Assembly: GCF_000236705.1 (NCBI RefSeq)
Contig: NC_016599.1
Location: forward strand, 2,666,001 to 2,730,000
From: Owenweeksia hongkongensis DSM 17368
GTDB lineage: Bacteria; Bacteroidota; Bacteroidia; Flavobacteriales; Schleiferiaceae
DNA: 64,000 bases
Reading direction: 5' to 3'
Below the pieces are notes generated by a model. It was not told the origin of the DNA. It did no database searches and worked only from the letters and a program-made list of their open reading frames with translations. A program made the position numbers and the translations under genes. Below, in pieces: positions 48,137 through 56,476 of this stretch (its first letter is position 1; each line of letters opens with the position of its first letter).

Positions 48137-49162
48137 ATGACCAAGCAAGAAAAAATTTCAGCCTTTGATCCCAACGGATTAGCAACTAGTGACCAGCTTT
48201 TTGGCTTGCCGTTTAGCTATGAAGAGAGTGAAACTGTAGTCATTCCGATTCCATGGGAAGTTACCGTGAGCTATAGTGCTGGAACTGCATCGGGGCCAAA
48301 AGCCATTGCAGAGGCTTCGCTACAGGTAGATTTGTACGATGCTTTTTTGAAGGATGCCTGGAAGCGCGGAATTTTCATGATGGAGCAAGATCATAAATGG
48401 GAAGCCACGAGCAATCAGTATCGTCATTTGGCTGAAAAGCACATTGACAATTTAGAAAGTGAAAGGGTAGATGAAGAACTTTTGCATAGTGTGAATGGAG
48501 CGTGTGCAGGAATGGTGGCGCGTGTGAAGGAGCTGTGTGCGAATGCCCTGAATGATGGAAAAAGGGTTGCGCTTTTGGGAGGTGATCATAGCACGCCATT
48601 AGGATACATGCAAGCTTTAGCCGAAAGGCATGCCGACTTCGCGATACTGCAAATTGATGCCCACGCAGATCTACGAGATGCTTATGAAGGCTTTGAGTAT
48701 TCTCATGCTTCCATAATGTTTAATGCGCTTAAAATACCTCAGGTAAGTAAACTGGTGCAAATTGGTATTAGAGATTATTGCGAGGCAGAGAACGACATCA
48801 TTGAACAGTCAAAAGGTCGCGTTACTACATATTTTGACCGTGATTTAAAAGCCGCTCGATTTAACGGGAAAACGTGGAAAGAGCAGTGCGAGGAAATCGT
48901 GGCGCAGCTTCCTGAAAAGGTGTATTTGAGTTTTGATATTGATGGCTTGGATCCTAAGCTTTGTCCAAATACAGGAACACCCGTAGCAGGTGGTTTTGAA
49001 GTAGAAGAGGTGCTTTTTCTTTTGGAAACTTTAGTGAAATCCGGTAAGAAAATAATCGGACTGGACCTTAATGAAGTAGCTCCCGGAGAGGACGAATGGG
49101 ATGCTAACGTAGGGGCGAGATTGCTCTACAGGCTTTGTAATATTATGGCAGTGGGGGGTTGA
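48137..49162 (+). CDS. agmatinase/ureohydrolase family protein
   Basis: About 341 residues from the ATG at 48137 (MTKQEKISAFDPNG); the frame also opens at a TTG two codons earlier. The binuclear Mn site is complete: GGDHSTPLGYM, QIDAHADLRDAYEGFEYSHAS and SFDIDGLDPKLCPNTGTPVAGG, then GLDLNEVAPG. Family members hydrolyse agmatine, arginine or related guanidino compounds to urea and an amine. With the arginine decarboxylase 6 kb upstream, agmatine to putrescine is the likely step. The C-terminal side is convergent with topB. Confidence 0.88.
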   Translation: MTKQEKISAFDPNGLATSDQLFGLPFSYEESETVVIPIPWEVTVSYSAGTASGPKAIAEASLQVDLYDAFLKDAWKRGIFMMEQDHKWEATSNQYRHLAEKHIDNLESERVDEELLHSVNGACAGMVARVKELCANALNDGKRVALLGGDHSTPLGYMQALAERHADFAILQIDAHADLRDAYEGFEYSHASIMFNALKIPQVSKLVQIGIRDYCEAENDIIEQSKGRVTTYFDRDLKAARFNGKTWKEQCEEIVAQLPEKVYLSFDIDGLDPKLCPNTGTPVAGGFEVEEVLFLLETLVKSGKKIIGLDLNEVAPGEDEWDANVGARLLYRLCNIMAVGG

Positions 49163-49197
49163 TTTTACGCAAAAGGCCAAAGGGGTGCGGTTTTTCC

Positions 49198-49236
49198 TCA
49201 ACGCAAAGTCGCTAAGTACGCAGAGTAAATCGCAGA
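49198..49236. repeat. short imperfect tandem repeat (CGCAAAGT-like units)
   Basis: Four related units of about 9 nt follow one another: CGCAAAGT, CGCTAAGTA, CGCAGAGTA and, after a short spacer, CGCAGAGA. Such tracts recur between genes in Bacteroidota. It lies between the convergent agmatinase and topB genes and codes for nothing credible. Confidence 0.5.
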
Positions 49237-49261
49237 GATCAACTCATGAAAATTCTAACGC

Positions 49262-51577
49262 TTATCCTGAGATAATCTCCAGCACCAATTCTTTCGTCAA
49301 GGGCTTACCGTTGGCTTTGACCTTAATGTCTTCAAAGTTGAAACGAAAGTCGCAACCTTCTTTCCAGCGGTCACAACCATAGGCGGTTTTTCCCTTTATC
49401 AAAGTTCCCTTCTTGCATTTTGGGCAACTGGGCATTCCTCCATCTTTTTTGGGAGAGGCCGGGGTTTTGTTTTCAAACTCTAATTCGAATGAATCGGTGA
49501 GCTTCAAAATGCCTTCCACTTTTTCACCATTCAAAACGAATCCTTTGATTTTTGTAGTAGCTTTTTTGTCAATCAATCGCCTTACTTGAGCCTCGGTAAG
49601 TTTCTTTTTTAAGAAGTGGAAAGGCAGACGGAAATCACATCCGTCCTTCCATCTGCTGCAACCGTAGCTAGACTTTCCTTTGAGGACTTTTCCTTCACTA
49701 CATTTTGGGCAATTCCTGTTAGAGCTTGTTTTTTTTGGGGTGCTTTTTTTTGCCTTCTTATACTCAGTCTGTGTTTCCGAGGCATGTGCCAATCTTGGTC
49801 TTCTGTTTTCCATGCGCACTTCATACACCAGTTCGTTCACCATTTTCTTCATATTATATATGAATTGCCTGGCGCTAAACTCACCTTCTTCAATTTCCTT
49901 GAGCTGTTTTTCCCACTGGCCGGTAAGCTCTGCCGACTTCAATAATTCATTTTGAACGGTGCTGATAAGTTGGATTCCCATCTCGGTGGGGATCACTTGC
50001 TTTTTTCTTCGCTGGGTGTAGTTTCTCCTAAAAAGTGTCTCAATAATACTGGCACGGGTTGATGGTCTTCCGATGCCGTTGGCCTTCATCAAATCGCGAA
50101 GCTCGTCATCATCTACTTGCTTGCCGGCCGTTTCCATGGCTCGTAGCAAAGAAGCTTCGGTGTAGTAGCTCGGTGCCTTGGTACTTTTCTCTATAAACGA
50201 GGGTTGATGAGGTCCTTTTTCCCCTTTCGCGAAAGCGGGCAAAATACCGTCATCGTCAGTATCATTTTTGTCGCCATCATCTGTATCCTTCTTATTGGTG
50301 TCAAAAAGTATGCGCCAGCCTTGTTTCAAAATCTCCTTTCCACGGGCTATAAACTCTACCGTTTCAACCTTAGCGGTAACCACCGTTTTGGCCACCTTAC
50401 AATCCGGGTAAAAAACAGCGATGAACCTGCGAACAATGATGTCATACACGTTTTGGCTAATCCCGTCCAGAGGTTTTTGCTCACCCGTTGGAATAATCGC
50501 GTGGTGATCGGTTACTTTTTTGTCATTAAAAACCTTGGTGGATTTTGGAATTTTCTTGCCCAATAAAGGTTGGGTAAATGAAGAGTAGTTGGTTAACCCT
50601 TGAAGAATACCGGGAATTTTGGGATACATATCATTGGGTAGAAATGTGGTGTCAACCCTCGGGTAAGTTACCACTTTCATTTCATAAAGCTTCTGCACAG
50701 TTTTGAGCGTGGCATCGGCACTCATCCCAAACTTATTGTTGCAATATACCTGAAGGCTAGTAAGATCGAACAACTTGGGAGCGTATTCTTTGCCCTCTTT
50801 TCTTTCTATATCTGTAATCTCGAGATCCTTTCCGCTAACCTGATTTAGCAGTTTTTCCCCATCCTCTTTTGTAAAGAATTTACCTTCGGTATTGTTGAAA
50901 ATCGTTTCGCGATATAAAGTCTGAAGTTCCCAGTAAGGCTGGGGCTTAAAGTTTTCAATTTCGTGATGGCGATTGACCAGCATGGCGAGGGTAGGGGTTT
51001 GCACCCTCCCGATGGAAAGCACCTGCTTGGGCGCCCCATATTTTAAAGTAAAAAGCCGGGTGGCATTCATGCCGAGAAGCCAATCGCCAATGGCGCGTGA
51101 GCTGCCGGCATAGTATAGATTGTCAAACTCCGTGGCGGGTCGCAGTTGTTTAAAACCATCTTCAATGGCTTCTTTGGTAAGTGATGAAATCCAAAGCCTT
51201 TGCACCTCGCCTTTATAGCCAGCTTGCTGAATCACCCAACGTTGTATCAACTCTCCCTCCTGCCCGGCATCACCACAGTTTATCACCACGCTAGCTTTGT
51301 CAAAAAGTCCTTTGATGACTTTAAACTGCTTTTTCACTCCGGGGTCTTGCATCACCTTAGTTTCAAAGCGCTCCGGAAGCATGGGGAGGGTGTTCAAATC
51401 CCAGCGTTTCCAGTGGGGTTTGTAATCTTCTGGTGGAAGCAAAGTGCAAAAGTGGCCAAAAGTCCAGGTTACCTGATAGCCATTGCCTTCAAAATAGCCA
51501 TCATGCTTGGTGTTGGCACCAATCACTTGAGCAATTTCGCGGGCTACGCTGGGCTTTTCGGCTATGCAGACTTTCAC
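49262..51577 (-). CDS. topB: DNA topoisomerase III
   Basis: A 771-residue type IA topoisomerase. The Toprim domain starts MKVCIAEKPSVAREIA (Glu7) and has NCGDAGQEGELIQRW, the form seen in Bacteroidota TopB in place of DxDRE. The breakage tyrosine lies in KVVTYPRVDTTFLP (near residue 315). Two C-terminal zinc-finger repeats follow (CPKCSEGKVLKGKSSYGC, then CPKCKKGTLIKGKTAYGC), each with a late Cys in DGCDF/EGCDF. TopB separates linked DNA molecules. Plasmid or ICE-borne TopB exists, but there are no transfer genes around, so this is likely the chromosomal copy. Confidence 0.94.
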   Translation of the reverse strand: MKVCIAEKPSVAREIAQVIGANTKHDGYFEGNGYQVTWTFGHFCTLLPPEDYKPHWKRWDLNTLPMLPERFETKVMQDPGVKKQFKVIKGLFDKASVVINCGDAGQEGELIQRWVIQQAGYKGEVQRLWISSLTKEAIEDGFKQLRPATEFDNLYYAGSSRAIGDWLLGMNATRLFTLKYGAPKQVLSIGRVQTPTLAMLVNRHHEIENFKPQPYWELQTLYRETIFNNTEGKFFTKEDGEKLLNQVSGKDLEITDIERKEGKEYAPKLFDLTSLQVYCNNKFGMSADATLKTVQKLYEMKVVTYPRVDTTFLPNDMYPKIPGILQGLTNYSSFTQPLLGKKIPKSTKVFNDKKVTDHHAIIPTGEQKPLDGISQNVYDIIVRRFIAVFYPDCKVAKTVVTAKVETVEFIARGKEILKQGWRILFDTNKKDTDDGDKNDTDDDGILPAFAKGEKGPHQPSFIEKSTKAPSYYTEASLLRAMETAGKQVDDDELRDLMKANGIGRPSTRASIIETLFRRNYTQRRKKQVIPTEMGIQLISTVQNELLKSAELTGQWEKQLKEIEEGEFSARQFIYNMKKMVNELVYEVRMENRRPRLAHASETQTEYKKAKKSTPKKTSSNRNCPKCSEGKVLKGKSSYGCSRWKDGCDFRLPFHFLKKKLTEAQVRRLIDKKATTKIKGFVLNGEKVEGILKLTDSFELEFENKTPASPKKDGGMPSCPKCKKGTLIKGKTAYGCDRWKEGCDFRFNFEDIKVKANGKPLTKELVLEIISG

Positions 51578-51657
51578 TTTTTAGACTAAAATTTTGGGGT
51601 GCGTGATGTGCTGCGCAAGATAGAAATTGTTTGCGGGAGGTGTTGCTGTTTGTTGGG

Positions 51658-51718
51658 AACGGTTTAGCTATGAATAGTAGCGGATTTATATTCACCTACT
51701 TTTCAGAATACTTAAACC
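51658..51718. repeat. cassette flank A: imperfect hairpin just behind the AT-rich gene
   Basis: GGTTTA (51661-51666) and TAAACC (51713-51718) form a perfect outer stem. GTAG and CTAC (51677-51680, 51696-51699) form an inner one, with internal loops between. The stretch 51658-51696 resembles 52481-52516 on the other side of the gene (AACG, TTT, TAT, then TTTATAT and CC in order, roughly two thirds identical). It ends 2 bp from the stop of the gene at 51720. Its origin is inferred. Confidence 0.45.
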
Positions 51719-51719
51719 T

Positions 51720-52457
51720 TTATTTTTTAAATATATTTTTCAATTTGGCACCTAAACCGCTATTATTTATAGCTGTTGTTGTAACCAGTGATTTCTTTTC
51801 TTTTATTATTTCTAACCTTTTTAGCTGTTCAGATTTAGCTTTAATTAATCCTACAGTTTTATGTCGATTAAATTGAGGTTCAGTAATTTTTGATAGTTCT
51901 AATGCGGAAATAGCGAATTCAGAGGCTTCTTGTTTTCTGTCCAATTTGTGACATAAATTAGCCATTAAGTCAGCATAATAGAATTTGTCACTATTCATCA
52001 TTAAGTCTCCACCTGTTTTGTCAAATCTTACAGTCGCTATTTCATAAGCATCATCATATTTTTCCGATTGCTCTGATTCAAGAATTACTTGACATAATTT
52101 CAAATCAGCTAGTCCAGTTGTCCCGCTTCTATTTTTTGAATAATAATGTTCAACTACAATTCGAAAGTGTTTTTCTGCTTTATTGTAAGAATTATTCTTT
52201 AGGTAGTATTCTCCTAATTGCTCATTTCCGAAAATAGTGCTTGATTTTTCTTCAGGGTAATCGCTAATAACTCTTTCCATAAATTCTATTCCCTTTTCTT
52301 GAAGAGTTTTTATGTCAGAGTCCAATAAATAACTAGCCTGAATTCTTAAATATTGAGCTTTGTGGTAATTCCCACGAGAACGTTTTAAACGAGCTTCAAA
52401 TTCAGATTCAATTTGGTCGTTCCATTTTGTATTTCTATACCAATCTTCTTTACTCAT
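51720..52457 (-). CDS. AT-rich TPR-like protein of unknown function (possible cassette gene)
   Basis: A 245-residue, highly charged, mostly helical protein with no signal peptide. It begins MSKEDWYRNTKWNDQIESEF, with a KRSRGNYHKAQYLRIQASYLL stretch. Helix pairs that look like tetratricopeptide repeats follow (NEQLGEYYLKNNSYNKAEKHF; YYADLMANLCHKLDRKQEAS). Codon use is clearly more AT-rich than in topB or the downstream lipoprotein, which suggests recent arrival. Both sides carry related sequence blocks that fold into imperfect hairpins. I do not recognise its function. A TPR-like protein could be an immunity or scaffold protein. Confidence 0.75.
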   Translation of the reverse strand: MSKEDWYRNTKWNDQIESEFEARLKRSRGNYHKAQYLRIQASYLLDSDIKTLQEKGIEFMERVISDYPEEKSSTIFGNEQLGEYYLKNNSYNKAEKHFRIVVEHYYSKNRSGTTGLADLKLCQVILESEQSEKYDDAYEIATVRFDKTGGDLMMNSDKFYYADLMANLCHKLDRKQEASEFAISALELSKITEPQFNRHKTVGLIKAKSEQLKRLEIIKEKKSLVTTTAINNSGLGAKLKNIFKK

Positions 52458-52480
52458 TATTTTTTTCGCTCATTGGTTAC

Positions 52481-52561
52481 AACGTTTGTGTATAAGTAAG
52501 TGTGTTTATATACGCCAATAGCACCTTTTCACTAAGTCTCAGTGCTGGCGGTAGTTCACAC
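52481..52561. repeat. cassette flank B: related block with long imperfect hairpin
   Basis: The block begins AACGTTTGTGTATAAGTAAG. From 52500 it folds as GTGTG / CACAC (52500-52504 with 52557-52561), then TAC / GTA, GCCA / TGGC and GCAC / GTGC around a 17-nt loop, with small bulges. There is no T-run, so it is not a standard terminator. The bulged symmetrical stem recalls integron attC sites, but the core GTTRRRY/RYYYAAC boxes are not clear. It is the upstream side of the AT-rich gene. Confidence 0.45.
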
Positions 52562-52612
52562 GTAATTAGTAGGCAATATAGAAAGATATTTTTTGCAGAA
52601 AATAAGTTTGGT

Positions 52613-53533
52613 CTATTGGGCTTCACTTAGTGTTTTAACTTCTTCCAGCCATTGTTGCCAGCGTATTTCCTGGCTTCCATAATCATCTATATAAGGCCCA
52701 AAAACGAACTGAAGTTTGGAGTTACCGTCTTCAGTATCCATTACAAGCAGTTTTTCTACTGTATGGCGGCCATTCATATCATAGTCTATTTGTAGGTATA
52801 GGTTTCCAAAAAGGGTCATTACATAGCCGTGGGCTTTTTCGCCTGGTACGTCAAGGTTTAGTTTTACACGAGAGCCGTTTGTCCAAGGAGCGTTAAAAAA
52901 GGCCTCTTCGCCAAATCGTTTTCCTAAACTTTGGGCATACTCTGTTTTGGTAAAAGCTTCCCAAATTTTTTCTTTAGAGGCGTTTATTTCAGCTTCCAAA
53001 AACACAAAAGGGGTAGATCCAATTTCGGCTGCTTCTTTATCTGTAAGAAAGTCTACTTCATTATACCAGGAAGTGCCGTTACCGCCATTCAAATACCTAA
53101 AACCAACCACTGTATCTGTATCCACTATTACAGCTTGGATTACAATTACCAATTCGGTTTGGCGGGTTTGCGGAGAATAGTAATGTGCCAATTTGGGCAG
53201 AGTGATGTCCACAGGTTTTGCGGTGGGATATTCGGCTGGGTCAAAATACATAAGGGAGGTTCCGTTTCGTGTTTCATCTTTGGTAGGCATTCTACCATTC
53301 ACTACCGGGATCTTGGCAAGATCAACCACATTTACCGGTGGAAAGCCACGCAAATTATCCGGGCAATACCATCCACCATAAGGGTGAATACTTGCATTGG
53401 TTTGTTCTACGGTTTGAAGCTCAGCATCCGTTGCTTGCTCAGGTTGATTTGCTTTGTCTTGCTGTGCACAGGCTGTTATAAATCCGCAAGAAACTATAAG
53501 CAGCGATAACATGATTTTTCCTTTTTTCATCAC
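52613..53533 (-). CDS. lipoprotein with C-terminal SRPBCC-like domain
   Basis: A 306-residue protein. The signal ends in a lipobox-like FITAC (Cys22, or 21 if the second Met is the start). A conserved-looking middle region has HPYGGWYCPDNLRGFPPVN near 50-70 and GGNGTSWYNEVDFL near 150. The last 130 residues resemble the SRPBCC/Bet v1 fold of the Aha1-like group (EINASKEKIWEAFTKTEYAQ, then WTNGSRVKLNLD), which makes a hydrophobic pocket. An SRPBCC domain on an exported lipoprotein is unusual because these are mostly cytoplasmic. The function is unknown. Confidence 0.72.
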   Translation of the reverse strand: MMKKGKIMLSLLIVSCGFITACAQQDKANQPEQATDAELQTVEQTNASIHPYGGWYCPDNLRGFPPVNVVDLAKIPVVNGRMPTKDETRNGTSLMYFDPAEYPTAKPVDITLPKLAHYYSPQTRQTELVIVIQAVIVDTDTVVGFRYLNGGNGTSWYNEVDFLTDKEAAEIGSTPFVFLEAEINASKEKIWEAFTKTEYAQSLGKRFGEEAFFNAPWTNGSRVKLNLDVPGEKAHGYVMTLFGNLYLQIDYDMNGRHTVEKLLVMDTEDGNSKLQFVFGPYIDDYGSQEIRWQQWLEEVKTLSEAQ

Positions 53534-53923
53534 TTGATTTTTTGAGGAATGCCATTGGGCACACCGGGTTATGTTTTACTACAGTGAAGTTGCAGCAAGC
53601 CATCGAGACAAAGCATTACCTAATGTAAAACAATGCAAACGGAATGTAAAAATTACAGGCGGTAGTGTTCTACTGTGGTATTTACCGCTAGAAAGATTGC
53701 TAGGTATTTTGCACAAATTGTGATTCGCTGCTCGTTTTGTAGGAAAAATCCCCAAATGTTAATTCTCGTTTTTTTGATTCGTCTGAAAATCAATGCGCTT
53801 AAAATCAGATGGTAGATATGTGTCACTTTCGTTAGTAATATTTTAGGCCTGATTTATGCAGTAGTTTTCTTACAAGCAGGTTGACTCCCCAGGCTTGCTT
53901 TTATAAAATAACATAAAATTGAA
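53534..53923. other. 390-bp intergenic region between divergent genes
   Basis: No gene is supported on either strand. It is the upstream region of the lipoprotein (reverse) and of the gene at 53924 (forward). It is AT-rich. A short imperfect repeat GCGGTA...TACCGC lies near 53671-53694. I found no convincing full promoter, RNA fold or repeat family member. Confidence 0.45.
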
Positions 53924-54706
53924 ATGACTAATATCGCTGCATTCAAGTCTTACGCAGACTCTCCAAACTATCCCCAAAATATTTCTGAATTAACGCCTGC
54001 CCAATGGATTCATTACTTGATGCTTCTGTCGAGGTACAGCAATCAAGAAATATCTATTCAGGATTTTAAAGTAGAATGGTTGGCTTATCTCACTCGAATG
54101 AGTTCTTTTGGTGCAAGCCGAATGAGAGTGGAAGAAATGATTAATTCTGAGGAGTATAGTCTAGATGGCTTTGTGCAACACTTAGATGGAGTTATAGAAA
54201 TAAACACTTTTACGGTAACAAATAATTTACCACAGTACACGTGGAATAACATTAGATACACTGGCCCTCAAGATTTGTGTTTCAATTTATCTTTTGGTCA
54301 GTTTTTGACTGCATATTATGTCTTTCAAGATTATGCGCTTACCCAAAACCCAATTGCTCTAAAGTACCTTTTTGCCGTGTTATATAGTGATGGAAGCCCA
54401 CTTTATCAAAGAGTAGAGGCACTGGAAGATATTCCAAATTACGTGGCTTTGTCGGCTTACTATTTTTTCAAATCGGTGGTTTCACACATTCATGAGAATC
54501 CTGTATATGTGGCTGGAGAAGATCTTCCGTTGTATAGAGTTCTTAAAGAGGCGGCTAAGAAATCCGATGTTTCCAACTTTGGAATGGAGGAAGCTTTATA
54601 TGATATCGCATATCAAAGTGGTGTTACAATAGATCGGGATAATCTAAAAAACCAAAACTTGTATGAAGTACTGCGCTATGTTTGGTTTAGAATAAAAGCG
54701 GATTAA
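53924..54706 (+). CDS. conserved hypothetical protein, cytoplasmic
   Basis: A 260-residue protein with no signal peptide and no membrane helix. It appears helical, with conserved-looking aromatic stretches (ELTPAQWIHYLMLLSRYSN, LCFNLSFGQFLTAYYVFQDY, NYVALSAYYFFKSVVSHIHE). The layout resembles phage- or secretion-associated helical proteins but I cannot name a family. It is isolated, with a very strong terminator behind it, so it is expressed as a single gene. Confidence 0.72.
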   Translation: MTNIAAFKSYADSPNYPQNISELTPAQWIHYLMLLSRYSNQEISIQDFKVEWLAYLTRMSSFGASRMRVEEMINSEEYSLDGFVQHLDGVIEINTFTVTNNLPQYTWNNIRYTGPQDLCFNLSFGQFLTAYYVFQDYALTQNPIALKYLFAVLYSDGSPLYQRVEALEDIPNYVALSAYYFFKSVVSHIHENPVYVAGEDLPLYRVLKEAAKKSDVSNFGMEEALYDIAYQSGVTIDRDNLKNQNLYEVLRYVWFRIKAD

Positions 54707-54723
54707 GTATTTACAGGTTTGTA

Positions 54724-54766
54724 CAAAACAACAAAGCCCCGCTGATGCGGGGCTTTGTTGTTTTGC
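54724..54766. terminator. very strong bidirectional terminator
   Basis: A perfect 19-bp stem (54724-54742 with 54747-54765) closes a four-base TGAT loop. Both sides carry GCCCCGC at the core and AAACAACAAA/TTTGTTGTTT outside, so it should work for both convergent genes. Confidence 0.92.
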
Positions 54767-54777
54767 AACATATTGAC

Positions 54778-55590
54778 TTACATCAAAAAAGTAAAGGTGT
54801 AACCACTAATAGTTACGGTGGCGACTCTGTCACAGACTCCGTTTCCATAGTCAAACAGGCGATCTGGAAGCGGTGGAACTTGCAGGTTAAATGAACCACT
54901 AACAATGTAACTACAACCAGCTTCTACACGAAGTGGGTCGATTATAGTAATGTCGTAGTCAATTCCAGAAGCGGTTTTTCCATCTGCCACACCTGTAATT
55001 TCTACTGCATTGTCATGCGGATTTAAGTTTCCAAAGCCATCAGTCCATACACGGGTTTGAGTGCTGTTCCATGTTATCGTATCTTGATTTGGATTGATAA
55101 TAGATAAAGCGGTGTTGATGTCCAAATACGGATCTCCATCATTATTTAAGCCTTGAAAAGTCATTGATTTAGAACCTATAACTAAGTGATCATTTACCGT
55201 ATACCCATTAGAAGTTACAGAAGTAACCGAACCAGCATCAAATGGATTATCTTCTAGTGTAACAATCAATTTTCCACGCCTATTTTTACCATCAGAACCT
55301 AAACAATTTGTGGCTCCAAAATCAAGCGTGACCTCTGTTGTAGATCCTGTGGTGTCAATAGTGTAGGTAATACAGCTGAGCCACGAGGTTGTTTTCTTTG
55401 AAGGGTTACCTTCCATACTCATTTGCCCAAGGTTGGTGATTTCATCGTCTATGCTCATCGTCATGGCGATGTCATCTGTGGTTTCAGCCTCTGGCTTTTC
55501 AGGGCTAGTATCAGCTTGTGTGTCGTCTTTTTGGCATGAGGCCAACCCCGCAATAAGAAGTGCGGAGAGTAGAAATTTTGGTGTTTTCAT
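54778..55590 (-). CDS. lipoprotein of unknown function
   Basis: A 270-residue lipoprotein with lipobox LASC (Cys19) followed by QKDDTQAD, an acidic start like known surface-lipoprotein export signals of Bacteroidota. The mature part is beta-rich with TTSWLSCITYTIDTTGSTTE, DFGATNCLGSDGKNRRGKLI and NGVCDRVATVTISGYTFTFL. Two or three cysteines could pair. It looks like the Bacteroidota lipoproteins that carry a repeated sandwich fold, but I name no family. It is divergent from the exonuclease gene. Confidence 0.75.
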   Translation of the reverse strand: MKTPKFLLSALLIAGLASCQKDDTQADTSPEKPEAETTDDIAMTMSIDDEITNLGQMSMEGNPSKKTTSWLSCITYTIDTTGSTTEVTLDFGATNCLGSDGKNRRGKLIVTLEDNPFDAGSVTSVTSNGYTVNDHLVIGSKSMTFQGLNNDGDPYLDINTALSIINPNQDTITWNSTQTRVWTDGFGNLNPHDNAVEITGVADGKTASGIDYDITIIDPLRVEAGCSYIVSGSFNLQVPPLPDRLFDYGNGVCDRVATVTISGYTFTFLM

Positions 55591-55753
55591 GATTGTTTAC
55601 TTTAGTAATACTTACGCAAGTTTAATACAATTTATTGTGTAAATGGTTTGAATTTCAGTGCTGTAGCGTTTGGTTAGATGTGAAAATCAAACAGTTGTAA
55701 TTTCTAATTGCTTGAAATATCATAACTTCCATTAACACTAAAAACTCATAATT

Positions 55754-56476
55754 ATGCCTCTCTACAAAACAGACCCCTTCAAAATTTTATTTCTGGATAT
55801 TGAAACAGTGAGCCAGGTAGAAGATTTCAATAAGCTGGATGAAAATTGGCAACACCTTTGGGATGGAAAAACTCAATACCAAAGACAGGATGAAACTCCT
55901 GAAGAATATTACCCCAAGCGTGCTGCGGTGATGGCAGAGTTTGGAAAGGTGATTTGTATTTCATGCGGTTTTCTCAAAGAAATAGAAGGACACCGTACAT
56001 TTCGCGTTCGATCCTTTTATGGTGATGATGAAAAAAAGGTTCTCGAAGATTTCGCAGAAATGCTCTGCAAGCACTTTGACAAAGATTATTTGCTATGCGC
56101 TCACAATGGTAAGGAGTTTGACTTTCCCTACCTTTCGCGAAGAATGATTGTGCACGGAATACATTTGCCAAATTCGCTAAATACAAGCGGACTAAAACCG
56201 TGGGAAGTGCCACATTTGGATACCATGGAAATGTGGAAATTTGGCGATTGGAAAAGTTACACAAGTATTAAGCTGCTTTCGGCTTTGTTGGACATTCCTA
56301 CCCCCAAAGATGACATTGACGGCAGTATGGTGGGAGATGTGTATTGGAAAGAGAAAGATTTGGAACGCATAGTTACCTATTGCCAAAAGGACGCGGTAAC
56401 CGTGGCGCGTGTATTTTTAAAAATGGAAGGTCTGGGAGAGCTCCCGGAAGATGAAATAGTTATAAATAATGACTGA
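55754..56476 (+). CDS. 3'-5' exonuclease, RNase H-like (PolB exonuclease type)
   Basis: A 240-residue DEDDy-type exonuclease. Motif I is FLDIETVS (Asp15, Glu17), motif II is in LCAHNGKEFDFPYLSRRM, and motif III is YCQKDAVTVARVF with the Tyr and Asp. It is close to the 3'-5' exonuclease domain of family-B polymerases as a stand-alone protein, common in Bacteroidota, and probably acts in DNA repair or RNA trimming. Its stop overlaps the ABC ATPase start by 8 bp, so they are cotranscribed, though no functional link is obvious. Confidence 0.9.
   Translation: MPLYKTDPFKILFLDIETVSQVEDFNKLDENWQHLWDGKTQYQRQDETPEEYYPKRAAVMAEFGKVICISCGFLKEIEGHRTFRVRSFYGDDEKKVLEDFAEMLCKHFDKDYLLCAHNGKEFDFPYLSRRMIVHGIHLPNSLNTSGLKPWEVPHLDTMEMWKFGDWKSYTSIKLLSALLDIPTPKDDIDGSMVGDVYWKEKDLERIVTYCQKDAVTVARVFLKMEGLGELPEDEIVINND

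Noticed and set aside
49185-49382. Short open frame behind agmatinase
   Set aside because: Its first half is the tandem repeat and its second half is antisense to topB.
51658-52561. Classical integron attC sites around the AT-rich gene
   Set aside because: The folds look alike, but the GTTRRRY/RYYYAAC core boxes are not clear and there is no integrase in the window, so I report only a possible cassette of unknown type.
52931-53509. Forward open frame of 192 codons opposite the SRPBCC-like lipoprotein
   Set aside because: Cysteine/phenylalanine-rich antisense product; the reverse frame has signal peptide and domain evidence.
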